From positions 1-48,865 of IMG/VR virus record IMGVR_UViG_3300025115_000020: 48,865 bases of DNA. One strand, written 5' to 3'. How positions within the stretch are numbered: the stretch's first letter is position 1; every line of letters starts with the position of its first letter. Source of the stretch: a virus. Of this stretch, positions 38,557 to 48,589 are shown piece by piece. The notes under the pieces are model-generated. The model saw nothing but the letters and a program-made list of their open reading frames with translations, searched no databases and had not been told where the DNA came from. The position numbers and the translations under genes were made by a program.

Positions 38557-41500
38557 TATTTTAATCGTTTATACTTGAGTAACGCTTCCAGCGCCACGTT
38601 GGTCTGTTGTAGTTTTGGGTCTGCGTTGACCTTAGATTGAACAGTCAGTTCAGGAAGGATTACGCCTTGCTGTTTCAAGCGCTTCACGGCATCCTGGAGT
38701 TTCTCAAGTTCCTGATATTTCTTACCAAGACCTTCCGATACTTCATTGCCTTGCGCTAACATGTTTGTGAACTGTCCAACACCTTCTACCACATCCCCAG
38801 ACAACGCCTTGACTGCTCCATAACCAACTCTTGACGGTACGTCGAACCCTGTCTGTGATAACAAGTGTTCGCTCTTTTTCGTCATGAACGGTAATGAGGC
38901 TGAACGTTCCCCAGAGAAGTTCTCAATGGGATTGTTTGTGAAGAACTGTTTATTTAATGCGATTTCTGCTGGTGCTTTCACAAGTGGTGTCAATGCTGAT
39001 AAGGAACGACGCAATGGGTTACCCAGGAATTCCCCTAAGTCCGATGGTGGTAGATTTGCTTTGATAACATAGTACTTACCATTCGCGTCAATACCTGGAA
39101 GCGGGATATACATTTGGTCACGTTTGTAGTCTGCCACCTTTTCCCTGTCGATACCCATGAGTTCCCAAGACGAGTCTAATGCTTTCTGCAATCTGTGATA
39201 ACGGACTGCATTGATAGGCATGTTCTCAAAGTGATACACAAGGTTCATCTTCGTAAAGGTGTAGAACGGAATGAGTTTTTTTACATACTGCATTTCGTTT
39301 GGTGACAAGTTCTTCGGGTCAAACATGGAGAACCGTACGGCTTCCGCAGGAGTATCAAATCCCAGTTTCTTCAAGTACGTAGGGTCTTCCGTTGCCTTAA
39401 TCATAACCGCCATACGTCCATAAGCATCCAAACTTTCATTTCCCCAAGCATTTCCTAAGGAAAGTTCTTTACCTTTTGCAAGTACTCCTGTCCCCATTTC
39501 TGGAGGGGCTTGCTTCAGTGTTGGTGTCAATTCGTTTATACCTTTGGGTTTTAGTACACCTGATACGTCTTGCATTTGGGAACCTGTACCCTCCGCCATA
39601 CCTTTAAGTTTGTATTTTTCCCAAGGAACTGCTGGGGTGAACCCACTACTTAAGAACTCCTCATACATGAACAACTTCTTCATTTCGTCAGCAACCAGTG
39701 GTATGCCTTGCGCTTTCTTCATCATAAGTGTTTCACCTGCTTGGAAGATTTCATCTGCCTTACGAAACAGTTCAGGCATTTCCCTCAGACGTACACCAGA
39801 TAATTCCATGTTGGTTATTACGCCTAAGAAGTTTCTGATATTAAATGCAGGGGACAATAGTTTTGCTTGTTTGAACATGTTGTTGAACCCATCAACAAAC
39901 TTCAAGATTTCGTTAGAACGTTTTGCGTAATCTATTGTTAACCATTCTGCCAAGTTACGTTCAATAACAAATTGTCCTGCCTTGCCTAACTTCTCAGAGT
40001 GCACCAATTTTTGAGTCATGAGTCCACGTACTCGATTGATAGCGTCGCTCTTTGCATAGACATTCATTTCCCCCATTTTCTTGATAAGTTGTTCAGGGTC
40101 GTCAACAACAACAAACCCTTGTGGAACTTGCGCTGGAATCCACGAAGTCTTTTCAAAAGTTTTACCTACCAACGGATTAGTAACTTCTTCAAAATCCGCC
40201 CAGTGCAACAAGGAATTAACGTCATCCATGTCAACATCTTGTAAGGTAAGACCTGTCATAATTTCCTTATAAATGTTCGCTTTGGTTGCTTCTTTACCAA
40301 AAGAATCCACCCAATCCGCAATACTGTACGTAACACGTTCATCAAAGGCTTCTACTTGGTCTAATAAATCAGCAATACGCTTACCTTCGGTTACCTGTTC
40401 CCCGATTTTTTGATAAGTTTGTTTTTGCATTTGTTCAAGGAGTTGGTTAACTGTACCCATGTCCATCTTATCAATCTTATCTTGTGATATACCTTTATCA
40501 ACCAAAGCATTTTTGAACCGAATGATTTCTTCTTCAGTTTCAATCAGGTTGATTGGCATATTAGAGATTAAATCATCTGTGGATTTCAAATCACGTACAT
40601 TGATTCGCTTCATGAATTGGTCAACCGTTTCTGGGGATATTACACGTTGCGAGGTCGTAGCAACTGTTTCAGCACCTGGGCTTAAAGCATCCACGGTTTT
40701 ACCTGGAGTAGCCGTTGGTGTTGTTGATGTCGTTGTTGCTGCGGAGGTCTTCGGTTTCATAGCGTCGAATGGAGTTTGTTTTCCTTCAATACGTGTTTTG
40801 TAGGCAGGATTGTCAACGCTGATACCATATAATTGCATCTCTGACTCTGGTAATCGAAGCGGAGGTAATCCTTTTGCGATACGTGCTTCGTTGATTTCAG
40901 TCAAGATAGGTGCGATTTCTTTCATTGCTTCAGGGTTCTTCTTGTAGATTGCTTTTAACTTATTCTGCAAGGAAGCATCCTTACCGTCAAGCATTTTTTG
41001 AATGTATAAGTTACTGAACTCACCATCTGCCATTACGTTAGCAGATTTTGTCAGGTCGTACTCTTTCGACAACTTCGAGATAAGTGTATTGAATTCATTT
41101 TCAGGAGTGTAGGTTTTGATAGAACCACCTGTTTGTATGGAGTCAATCAATGCGCGGTTTCTGCTTTCCAACACATCAAGTGGTGCGGCGTTCTTAATAC
41201 GGAACATGGCTTCGTCCGCAGTTTCAAGTAAGTTCGCAGTTTTTGTAAACTTCCCAATAAGTTCGGCTGCTTCCAGACGACGACTGTCAATCTGGTACAC
41301 GTATTCCATCAAGCGTTTTCCGTCTTGGTCAACTCCTTTGGACTTCGCTAATTTCAAATCCAAGAACCCTTCTAATTCGCTCATTGCGCTATTTATGACG
41401 TATTGAGGCGAACGTTCAACTCCTGATTTCATAGTCAACACTTCGTCGGCTCTGTCAATCTGGCGCTTGTATAAGGCTAAACTGTCACGTTTTAACCGCA

Positions 41501-44500
41501 ATTCTTTTTCAAGACCTATGAGTCGGTCAGTTTCTGCATCAAATAGTTTTGTTGCTTCATTTGATTCAATTAAGGCGCTCTTGTAAACTTCCCTTTGTTC
41601 CATTAAACGTTTATTGAAATCCGCTGTACGTTTGTTTACTTCAGCAAGTGCGGACTTGTATTCTTCAGTTGCGGCTTTGTAGCGTCTTGCGTATTCATCC
41701 GACAACTTACTACGTTTTTTTAGATTGGCGGCTGTAACTTCAAGCCCATCAACGCGTTTAATTTCTTCTTCAAGTTTTAACTTTTCAGTTCCGAGTTTAT
41801 CAAGTTTAGCCTTTTCCGTAGTGGTTTTCGTAACTTTGACGTTCTTATCAACTTCAAGTTTTTCTGCCAAGTTCGTTTTACCAACGCGGATTTCATCCTG
41901 TAAAGGTACGAACGACTCTTCGGCTTTATTCACTAATTCCACAACGCTGTCTTTTTCTTTTTGAACCCTGCTCAAGTACTTCTGGAGTGCTTCAGGGTCG
42001 TTTGGTAACTTCGACGTACGCTGTTGAATACGATTCATTAAGGCAAGATACTCGTCAAACTTCAACGAAGGGTCAACCGTCTTTAAGTAGTTATACTTCA
42101 TGCGGTGGAAATCATACAACGTCGGGTTTTTACCTATGGAGGTGTACATTTGGTCAAATGTATCTTTCATGTGACGTTGCGCTTCAGTGAGTTGGAACTT
42201 ACCTTGTGCGGTCTTCATTTTTTCAAGTACATTTAATTTTTCACTTTCCGTGTAGTAGATTTCGGTATCATAAAGTTGTGTTTTATTTAAGTACTTCGCT
42301 TGCATACCGCTGGCTCTTGCCTGGAAAATGGCATACAAGTCTTGTGATAATTCAGGGTCATCAATCCCAGCAAGTACCATGGCTTCTTCCATAGTGATAG
42401 GTACCCCTGCTTGATACTTGTTAATAATCTGAGGACTACCAGTCAACATTATCAAGTCAACACTTTCTTCCCCGTGAACAAAGGCTTTTTCTAATGTCGT
42501 CCCTTTGTATGTATCGGTGATGATACGCAACATTTCTTTTCTACCTTCAGGACTTTCCAAAGGTTTCTCAATAACACGTGGTTTGAACTTTGTTGCGTCT
42601 GTTTTCTTTTCAAAAGCGGCTTGTTGCTTAGGGGTCATATTCAAGTATTGGCGACGTTCTTGTAGCATTTTGTCGGCTACTTCGCGAATACTTAACGAAC
42701 GTCTGTACCGTTTTAATTCATGGTACTGGTTCATGAGCGTTCTCAACTCAATATCTTCTACGTATTGTGGGTCAACGGTGTTCAAGAACCGTTTGATGTT
42801 CCCTTTAAGTTCATGGAACTCAAGTGTATCAGCAGCGTCTTCTGCTAATTTATCTACCACGTCTTCGATTGTATCATCAATCATGTTAGTTGCTTGTTTG
42901 TTAGAAGATATGGTTTGGCTGACATAACGTTCCATTTCTTTTGGTGACATTTCCGTAATCGTAACAGCATCCCGTCTTGCTTTAAGCGGTTTGGCTGGGG
43001 TTAATCCTTCTAAACCTTCCTTGATTTCAGCACGCCGTACTTCCGCTTGAATACTCTGTTTGGCTTTTTCTACCAATTCAGGCGAAGCATTTGTGTCCAC
43101 AATAATGTTGTTGCGGTGTTTTGACCATGAAACTCTATCAGGCAACGGGCTTTCTTTAAGGATTTGTTCTTTCAAATCAGAAATTGTTTTAGCATTTTCT
43201 TCTTGTTCCTTGGAAAGTTTACGGATGGAGTCAAGTACTACATCTTTTTCCTCTTGTGATAAAGCATCAATCATTTCACGGGTTGGGCGTTTAGAAACAC
43301 CACCTGCATGTAGATTCTTCGCGACGGCTTTCGCTTCCTCAATAGCATTTGTTGGTTTTTTGATTACACCAATCTTGTCCTTAATCAGTTGTTGTATAGT
43401 GCGTTTTAATTGTTTATCACTGGCACTTGCGGCTTCCTGAAACGCGGCTTCTTTATTTTTTGCAGTTAAGATGTCTGCGTCTACTTTATCAATTTTCTTC
43501 TTCAAATCAGACATTTTCTTACGGACGCTTAGTACGTTTTCTTCTCCAATAAGAGCCAAGTCGTGTGCTTCATCAAACCCAAGGGAATCAGTATGTTTCA
43601 ATTCCTCCTGGGCTTTCATACCATTTTCGATTGCACGATTTATTTTAAGTTCATCTGAAGTTAGTTTTCTTCCTGCCCTAATACCTTCATCAAAGAAATC
43701 TTTTCTGGTAATTATTGCGTCATCCGCCTGACCTAAAACTTTGTTAGCACTACGTACGGTTTCGCGTAAATCATTCCGTTTGATTGCATTTTCAATTTGA
43801 ATAAACTTCTTTTGTTCTGCAAGCAAAGGTGCCTTCTTCGCACGTTGTTCAGCCGTATCTTCAATGAACTTAGCAGGGTTTTCTTTGTATTCTTTGATGG
43901 TGTCTTCCACTGCTTTTTTGAACTCTTGATAAAGTTCCTTTGCACGTTCACTCTTTTCTGCATAACGTTGTTCTGCACCCGTGAGGCTTTCCCATTCTTC
44001 AACAGACATATTTTCTGCACCTGTAAGTTTGACTTCTTCTTGCGCAACGAGGTAATTTTCGTAGGCTTCTTGGTTGACCTTAGCGGTGTCGTCTGTGGTT
44101 TCAGAAACGGCTTTGGCTTTCTTGCCTTTACCTTTCTTAGGTGCTTCAGCAACAACTTCATCAGGTTCATAGAACACTTTCGACTTCTTAAAGTCTGCGT
44201 CTGCCTTCTTATGCAGTTCAGCCAGTTGTTCCTTAAGTTCGTTGTAGGCTTTAATACGGTACTCTGTTAAAGAACCTGCCTCAACACCAAACTCTTCAGG
44301 ATGTTCAATCAAACGTGCCAGTCCAGCAGGGTCATCTTTTACCCCTTCAACCTTAAACTCGTTTTTCAAATCATCCCAGAAGTATTTTTGCACTGCGCGG
44401 GTTTCTTCGATTGCACCAGAGGTTACATAGAACTCACCAGGTTTGGCTTTTTTGCCAACCTTCTTCACTGCATAAGGAACATTCTTATCCACGGGTATTG

Positions 44501-47500
44501 TTTTGATTACTTGCGGTTTATCACTCACCTCTTTAATGACAGGTGTATTTGCGACATTCGTTACTTCTTTTTGCAAACCCGAACCCTTCATGAAAGCAGG
44601 TTTTTCTTTATAAGTAGCATTAGCATCCGCTAAGGCTTTTTGTTTAATCCGTGATAATTCCTGATGCTCAGCAATTTTGGCTTCTAAAGCCGCATCTGCT
44701 TTCTTCAAAGGTAGTTCCCCTTTTAACACTTTGTTAATCGTTTCGTACTTATCTTTACCTTTTTTAGCACCATCCCCCCAATAGTTTTTGGTTATTTCAT
44801 CAGACAACTCGTTCCAAGAAGCCGTGAGAGTTTCACTTGCTTCTTTGTAGGCTTTGCTGGTGACATATTCTTTACCTGCTTTGCTACTTACTAAATAACC
44901 TTGCGTAGCCTCAGCCGGTTCTTCTGTGATGATGTTGCGTTTAGCCATAGCGTCATAACTATCTTCAGCAGTTTGACCACTCATTTCAAAGTATTTCTTT
45001 TCGTTTTGTGCATGGGTTCTTTTATTTACAAAATCTTGTAAGTCGGTCTTTTCCGCGCCTTCAGGTAGTGTGTCAATCTCTTTGAGTCTTGCTTTCAAAC
45101 CTGCTTCGTCTTTATAATCATACTTACCGATTAAATCTTTTTTAACAGCATCTACTTCATCATATAAATCACGAATCCGTTTTGGCATATTCTTCAAACC
45201 TTGCGAACGACCTTTTTCCATGTTGTCCAAGTGTTCGTTGGTTTCCTTACGTGCTTTTTCCGCGTCGATTTCTTCAGCGATTGCTTTGTTGGCTCTGACT
45301 CGTGCCTGAGCGGCTTCTTCACGTGCTTTGATATATTCATCAAAGAGTTGTGCTCTTTCAGGGTCAGATTCACGCAATGTTTTCTTATTTTTTTCGTAAT
45401 CACGAATTTCCTTATTTAAGCCATCATCCCCAGTCTTTTTTGCGTACTTAGAATCCAACTCTTTAAGTTTCTTTTGTACGCTTTTTTGTTTTGCCTTGGC
45501 AGCGTCCACTTCACTTTCGGCTTTCTTGACGGCTTTCGTTACAGGATTTTCTACGTCTTTAACCTGCTTGGCTTTGTCCGTAGCACCATCACGAAGTTTC
45601 TTATACTCCTCAAGTTTGCTCTTCAATTCACCAGAATACTTATTTGGGTTAGCATCTAAGTCTGCAACTGCTTTATTGAGGGCTTCTTTGCTCGCAAGAG
45701 ATTTATCTAAAGTTTTGATTTCACCCTTCACGGTAACCATGTTAGCACGCATGTCAGATTCTTCACGAATCAAACGACGTACTTCTTCGCTGTCTGTTTT
45801 TTTATACAGTTCAGCGTTACTTTTGTTCATTTTGTGCTTTACAATATCAGCATCCAAGTCGGTGGCTGCTTCTTGTGCCGGTTTAGTAGTCGCTGTTGCG
45901 TCATCTGCTTTGGCAAAGGTTTTATCCGTTACATTAACATTATCAGCGCCTGTTTTATGTACGTTAACGTTACCACCTTCGGCGTTGAGTTTATTAGTAC
46001 CGCTTCTGAAATCGTCACGAACTTTTTCCAATCTTTTTGTTTCCTTGGCTTGCGCCACGGCTTGTGTGCTATACTGGGTGCTACCGTCATATTTACCTTC
46101 AGCGGCTTCGCGAAGAAAAGTATCTAAGTCTTTACCTTGCAAGGTTACACCTTGTTTTTTTAACAATTCGCGAGTTGCGTTTCTGGAATCCTTAACATTT
46201 TTAATATGACCTTCCAAGGTTGCTGTTTGTTTAGCCGACCATTGCTGAGGTGAAACATTATCTGCACCTTTGCTTTTGGCTAACTTCAATTCAGGCTTTT
46301 CCATTTTAATATGTTTCGCACCAATATCGTTGAAGTTTTCTTCCCCAATATGACCACGTAACATATTAATTAAATCCTGATTACCACTGTTTTTAATGTC
46401 CACCATAAAGTTATAATCTTCTGGTGCAACAACATTTTTAAGTTTTAAGTTTGACTTAACGACTCCGTCTGGAGTTGTATAAGTAGTAATTTTAATTGTA
46501 CGTTTCGGTTTTATTTTTCCTATTTCATCCACGCCAAACGCATCAGACACATGATTCATTATAATGTCCCCTTGGTCTTGAATAGCGCGATTAGAAAACC
46601 CGACAATAACCTCGGAAGTACCCTTGACTCCAGTCACTTTATTAACCCCTGGAACTGCTATATAAGCGGCTTTACTTGTAGCAGAGTCCGCAGTACCCTT
46701 CATGAGGTCACGAGAAATTTTTTCAGAAGTAACGCGTACTTGATTTTTGTTGTTTGCATTAAACCATTCATTCGCTTCCATAGCACTTGTTGGGTACTTT
46801 CTGGTAGCAAAAGTTTCCTTCTTACCGATATAAGTTTGTTCTTCAGCCAGAGCATCAAAATGTCCAGCATAGGTTTTCATTTTTTCATGAATTAGTCCCT
46901 GTTTGAATTCGGCCGATAAGGAGTTTCTCAAATACCCATTCGGGGAACCCAAAGGCAGTCCTAAGTATCGGTTCCCTTCTGTCATTAGTTCATCCCATTG
47001 TTTTGAAAACCATTTGAATAAATCTCGGTATTCCTGATTTGATTCCAAAGCAGCCATAGTTTCAATTTGTTCTTGTGTTAACAAAGTGGGAACGTCTATT
47101 TTTGCATTTAATTTTTCGGATTTATTAATAAAGGAATCATCAAGGTTTTCCATACTAATCCATTTACGACCATTGATTTCGACAATTGGCAAAACTTCTT
47201 CCCAACCTTTATCAGCAGGAAGATTTACATATTTTTTAAGTTTTGCATATACTTCATTTGTAAAAGGAAATATAGTTTTTTTGTCATGAAGAATGGCACC
47301 CACAGTCTTTTTGCTTTTATTTCCACGCATAACATATTGAAGCGATACTGCTTTTTCAACGTCCTCTACTTCAAGACCGTGTTCGACTGCAAATTTTTTT
47401 AACCCTTCATCCATAATTTGGTATTTCTTTTCTGCGTATTTCTTAAACAATTCATGTTTTCCAAAGTTCTTACGGTAGGCTTCTACCATATTACCTAAAT

Positions 47501-48587
47501 GTTTCTTAGGATTGAAGGTATTCACCATGACTTCTCTTACTGCTTTATAAGCGTTGCCTTGACCCATCAAAGAAGCGGTTGCTTCTAATACTTTATCTGA
47601 TACGCCGAAACCTGCTTTTACTGTACCAAACATAGCGCGCATGGTTAATTCTGTCAAAGAAGTGTATTCTTGTCCTTCTCTAACAAACTTATAACTGCTA
47701 CCGATACGTTTGTAAATGTCTTCTTTCAGACCTGGAGGTAAGGAACGCAAAGTTTTTTCAACTTTGTCTGCACCTTCCGCCACAGCATCTGCAACTTTAG
47801 CCGCAGGTTCTGCCAACTTCGTGTGAATATTTTGTTTGGCTCTGCTTAATTTCCCCAAAACCTCCGTACCTTCACCTGCTGCTTTTGCAGTATCAGACAA
47901 AGCATCTACGGTTTCAAGTGCTTTTTTACCATCACCAATATTTTTAACTACACCCTGAACTGCGGCTTTTGATAAGTCCACCATGTCGTCAACTTTAGCA
48001 AAGGCTTTAGCACCTGCTTGACCAACATTAGCAAGAGCAGATACAGGAAGAAGTGCTAAATCCGCAGGGTCTGCAAATACATCCAAACCAAAACCAAGCG
48101 CATGTGTTAAAAAGTTGTCTTCCATGCCTGCATTTCTTAAGAGTTCACCACCAGAAACAATTTCATCCTGACCTGTTAACCCTCGGAAAAAGGCACCCAC
48201 CGTATCGGTTTGGTCGCTGTTCGCCCCGTACCCTTGAGAGTGTTTTATGGTGTTAAATATTGCTTGTTGTGGTCTGTTTATTAGTTCAAAAATATCAAAG
48301 ATTAAATTCTGGTCTTGACGTAAGTTCAACATTTTTTCTAACGGATTTCGCGTATCGGTTTGTTGGTCAGGGTTTGCACCAACTGCTTCAAGTTTCGCTC
48401 TTGTATTATCTATCTGACTTTGAACGGATGCTTCTGCTTCTGTTAAGTTTTGAGTTTTTTGAGCAGCATAAAGTTCATCCATGTTTGGCTGTTGGTTGTT
48501 TGCAACCTGTGCCTGTGCTACTTCACGGATGCCTTTAGCGCTCATTTCTTCAAGCAAACGCTTGAGTGTAGTTATTTTATTGCTCAT
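38556..48587 (-). CDS. Giant virion protein (3,343 residues), probable ejection protein
   Basis: A 10-kb gene, about a fifth of the genome. The N-terminal part has a hydrophobic stretch ALGFGLDVFADPADLALLPV near residue 170, as in other large phage virion proteins. Residues ~850-2600 are almost entirely charged helices and coiled coils rich in Lys, Glu and Ala. The C-terminal ~500 residues are folded, with LLSPAFNIRNFLG and KLIPFYTFTKMNLVYHFEN motifs typical of phage polyvalent giant proteins. The glycine-free coiled coils and last position in the late unit fit a DNA-ejection or internal core protein, possibly a fused gp15/gp16-type machine. No peptidase, transglycosylase or RNA polymerase motif was found. 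Confidence 0.7.
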   Translation of the reverse strand: MSNKITTLKRLLEEMSAKGIREVAQAQVANNQQPNMDELYAAQKTQNLTEAEASVQSQIDNTRAKLEAVGANPDQQTDTRNPLEKMLNLRQDQNLIFDIFELINRPQQAIFNTIKHSQGYGANSDQTDTVGAFFRGLTGQDEIVSGGELLRNAGMEDNFLTHALGFGLDVFADPADLALLPVSALANVGQAGAKAFAKVDDMVDLSKAAVQGVVKNIGDGKKALETVDALSDTAKAAGEGTEVLGKLSRAKQNIHTKLAEPAAKVADAVAEGADKVEKTLRSLPPGLKEDIYKRIGSSYKFVREGQEYTSLTELTMRAMFGTVKAGFGVSDKVLEATASLMGQGNAYKAVREVMVNTFNPKKHLGNMVEAYRKNFGKHELFKKYAEKKYQIMDEGLKKFAVEHGLEVEDVEKAVSLQYVMRGNKSKKTVGAILHDKKTIFPFTNEVYAKLKKYVNLPADKGWEEVLPIVEINGRKWISMENLDDSFINKSEKLNAKIDVPTLLTQEQIETMAALESNQEYRDLFKWFSKQWDELMTEGNRYLGLPLGSPNGYLRNSLSAEFKQGLIHEKMKTYAGHFDALAEEQTYIGKKETFATRKYPTSAMEANEWFNANNKNQVRVTSEKISRDLMKGTADSATSKAAYIAVPGVNKVTGVKGTSEVIVGFSNRAIQDQGDIIMNHVSDAFGVDEIGKIKPKRTIKITTYTTPDGVVKSNLKLKNVVAPEDYNFMVDIKNSGNQDLINMLRGHIGEENFNDIGAKHIKMEKPELKLAKSKGADNVSPQQWSAKQTATLEGHIKNVKDSRNATRELLKKQGVTLQGKDLDTFLREAAEGKYDGSTQYSTQAVAQAKETKRLEKVRDDFRSGTNKLNAEGGNVNVHKTGADNVNVTDKTFAKADDATATTKPAQEAATDLDADIVKHKMNKSNAELYKKTDSEEVRRLIREESDMRANMVTVKGEIKTLDKSLASKEALNKAVADLDANPNKYSGELKSKLEEYKKLRDGATDKAKQVKDVENPVTKAVKKAESEVDAAKAKQKSVQKKLKELDSKYAKKTGDDGLNKEIRDYEKNKKTLRESDPERAQLFDEYIKAREEAAQARVRANKAIAEEIDAEKARKETNEHLDNMEKGRSQGLKNMPKRIRDLYDEVDAVKKDLIGKYDYKDEAGLKARLKEIDTLPEGAEKTDLQDFVNKRTHAQNEKKYFEMSGQTAEDSYDAMAKRNIITEEPAEATQGYLVSSKAGKEYVTSKAYKEASETLTASWNELSDEITKNYWGDGAKKGKDKYETINKVLKGELPLKKADAALEAKIAEHQELSRIKQKALADANATYKEKPAFMKGSGLQKEVTNVANTPVIKEVSDKPQVIKTIPVDKNVPYAVKKVGKKAKPGEFYVTSGAIEETRAVQKYFWDDLKNEFKVEGVKDDPAGLARLIEHPEEFGVEAGSLTEYRIKAYNELKEQLAELHKKADADFKKSKVFYEPDEVVAEAPKKGKGKKAKAVSETTDDTAKVNQEAYENYLVAQEEVKLTGAENMSVEEWESLTGAEQRYAEKSERAKELYQEFKKAVEDTIKEYKENPAKFIEDTAEQRAKKAPLLAEQKKFIQIENAIKRNDLRETVRSANKVLGQADDAIITRKDFFDEGIRAGRKLTSDELKINRAIENGMKAQEELKHTDSLGFDEAHDLALIGEENVLSVRKKMSDLKKKIDKVDADILTAKNKEAAFQEAASASDKQLKRTIQQLIKDKIGVIKKPTNAIEEAKAVAKNLHAGGVSKRPTREMIDALSQEEKDVVLDSIRKLSKEQEENAKTISDLKEQILKESPLPDRVSWSKHRNNIIVDTNASPELVEKAKQSIQAEVRRAEIKEGLEGLTPAKPLKARRDAVTITEMSPKEMERYVSQTISSNKQATNMIDDTIEDVVDKLAEDAADTLEFHELKGNIKRFLNTVDPQYVEDIELRTLMNQYHELKRYRRSLSIREVADKMLQERRQYLNMTPKQQAAFEKKTDATKFKPRVIEKPLESPEGRKEMLRIITDTYKGTTLEKAFVHGEESVDLIMLTGSPQIINKYQAGVPITMEEAMVLAGIDDPELSQDLYAIFQARASGMQAKYLNKTQLYDTEIYYTESEKLNVLEKMKTAQGKFQLTEAQRHMKDTFDQMYTSIGKNPTLYDFHRMKYNYLKTVDPSLKFDEYLALMNRIQQRTSKLPNDPEALQKYLSRVQKEKDSVVELVNKAEESFVPLQDEIRVGKTNLAEKLEVDKNVKVTKTTTEKAKLDKLGTEKLKLEEEIKRVDGLEVTAANLKKRSKLSDEYARRYKAATEEYKSALAEVNKRTADFNKRLMEQREVYKSALIESNEATKLFDAETDRLIGLEKELRLKRDSLALYKRQIDRADEVLTMKSGVERSPQYVINSAMSELEGFLDLKLAKSKGVDQDGKRLMEYVYQIDSRRLEAAELIGKFTKTANLLETADEAMFRIKNAAPLDVLESRNRALIDSIQTGGSIKTYTPENEFNTLISKLSKEYDLTKSANVMADGEFSNLYIQKMLDGKDASLQNKLKAIYKKNPEAMKEIAPILTEINEARIAKGLPPLRLPESEMQLYGISVDNPAYKTRIEGKQTPFDAMKPKTSAATTTSTTPTATPGKTVDALSPGAETVATTSQRVISPETVDQFMKRINVRDLKSTDDLISNMPINLIETEEEIIRFKNALVDKGISQDKIDKMDMGTVNQLLEQMQKQTYQKIGEQVTEGKRIADLLDQVEAFDERVTYSIADWVDSFGKEATKANIYKEIMTGLTLQDVDMDDVNSLLHWADFEEVTNPLVGKTFEKTSWIPAQVPQGFVVVDDPEQLIKKMGEMNVYAKSDAINRVRGLMTQKLVHSEKLGKAGQFVIERNLAEWLTIDYAKRSNEILKFVDGFNNMFKQAKLLSPAFNIRNFLGVITNMELSGVRLREMPELFRKADEIFQAGETLMMKKAQGIPLVADEMKKLFMYEEFLSSGFTPAVPWEKYKLKGMAEGTGSQMQDVSGVLKPKGINELTPTLKQAPPEMGTGVLAKGKELSLGNAWGNESLDAYGRMAVMIKATEDPTYLKKLGFDTPAEAVRFSMFDPKNLSPNEMQYVKKLIPFYTFTKMNLVYHFENMPINAVRYHRLQKALDSSWELMGIDREKVADYKRDQMYIPLPGIDANGKYYVIKANLPPSDLGEFLGNPLRRSLSALTPLVKAPAEIALNKQFFTNNPIENFSGERSASLPFMTKKSEHLLSQTGFDVPSRVGYGAVKALSGDVVEGVGQFTNMLAQGNEVSEGLGKKYQELEKLQDAVKRLKQQGVILPELTVQSKVNADPKLQQTNVALEALLKYKRLK
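48254..48380. repeat. Right copy of the 127-bp exact terminal repeat
   Basis: Identical to bases 1-127. Beyond 48380 the sequence diverges from 128 onward but stays homologous, so 48381-48865 reads as an alternative allele of about 128-640. Confidence 0.9.
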
Positions 48588-48589
48588 AG

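Noticed and set aside
45496-46209. 237-residue Ser/Leu-rich plus-strand frame inside the giant gene
   Set aside because: Composition is the complement of Lys/Glu/Ala-rich coiled-coil codons; no ribosome binding site or promoter.
38556-48587. Giant protein as an N4-like virion RNA polymerase
   Set aside because: The size fits, but I could not find T7/N4-type polymerase motifs (metal-binding aspartates with the K...YG motif B or an HDS-like motif C); the middle is coiled coil.
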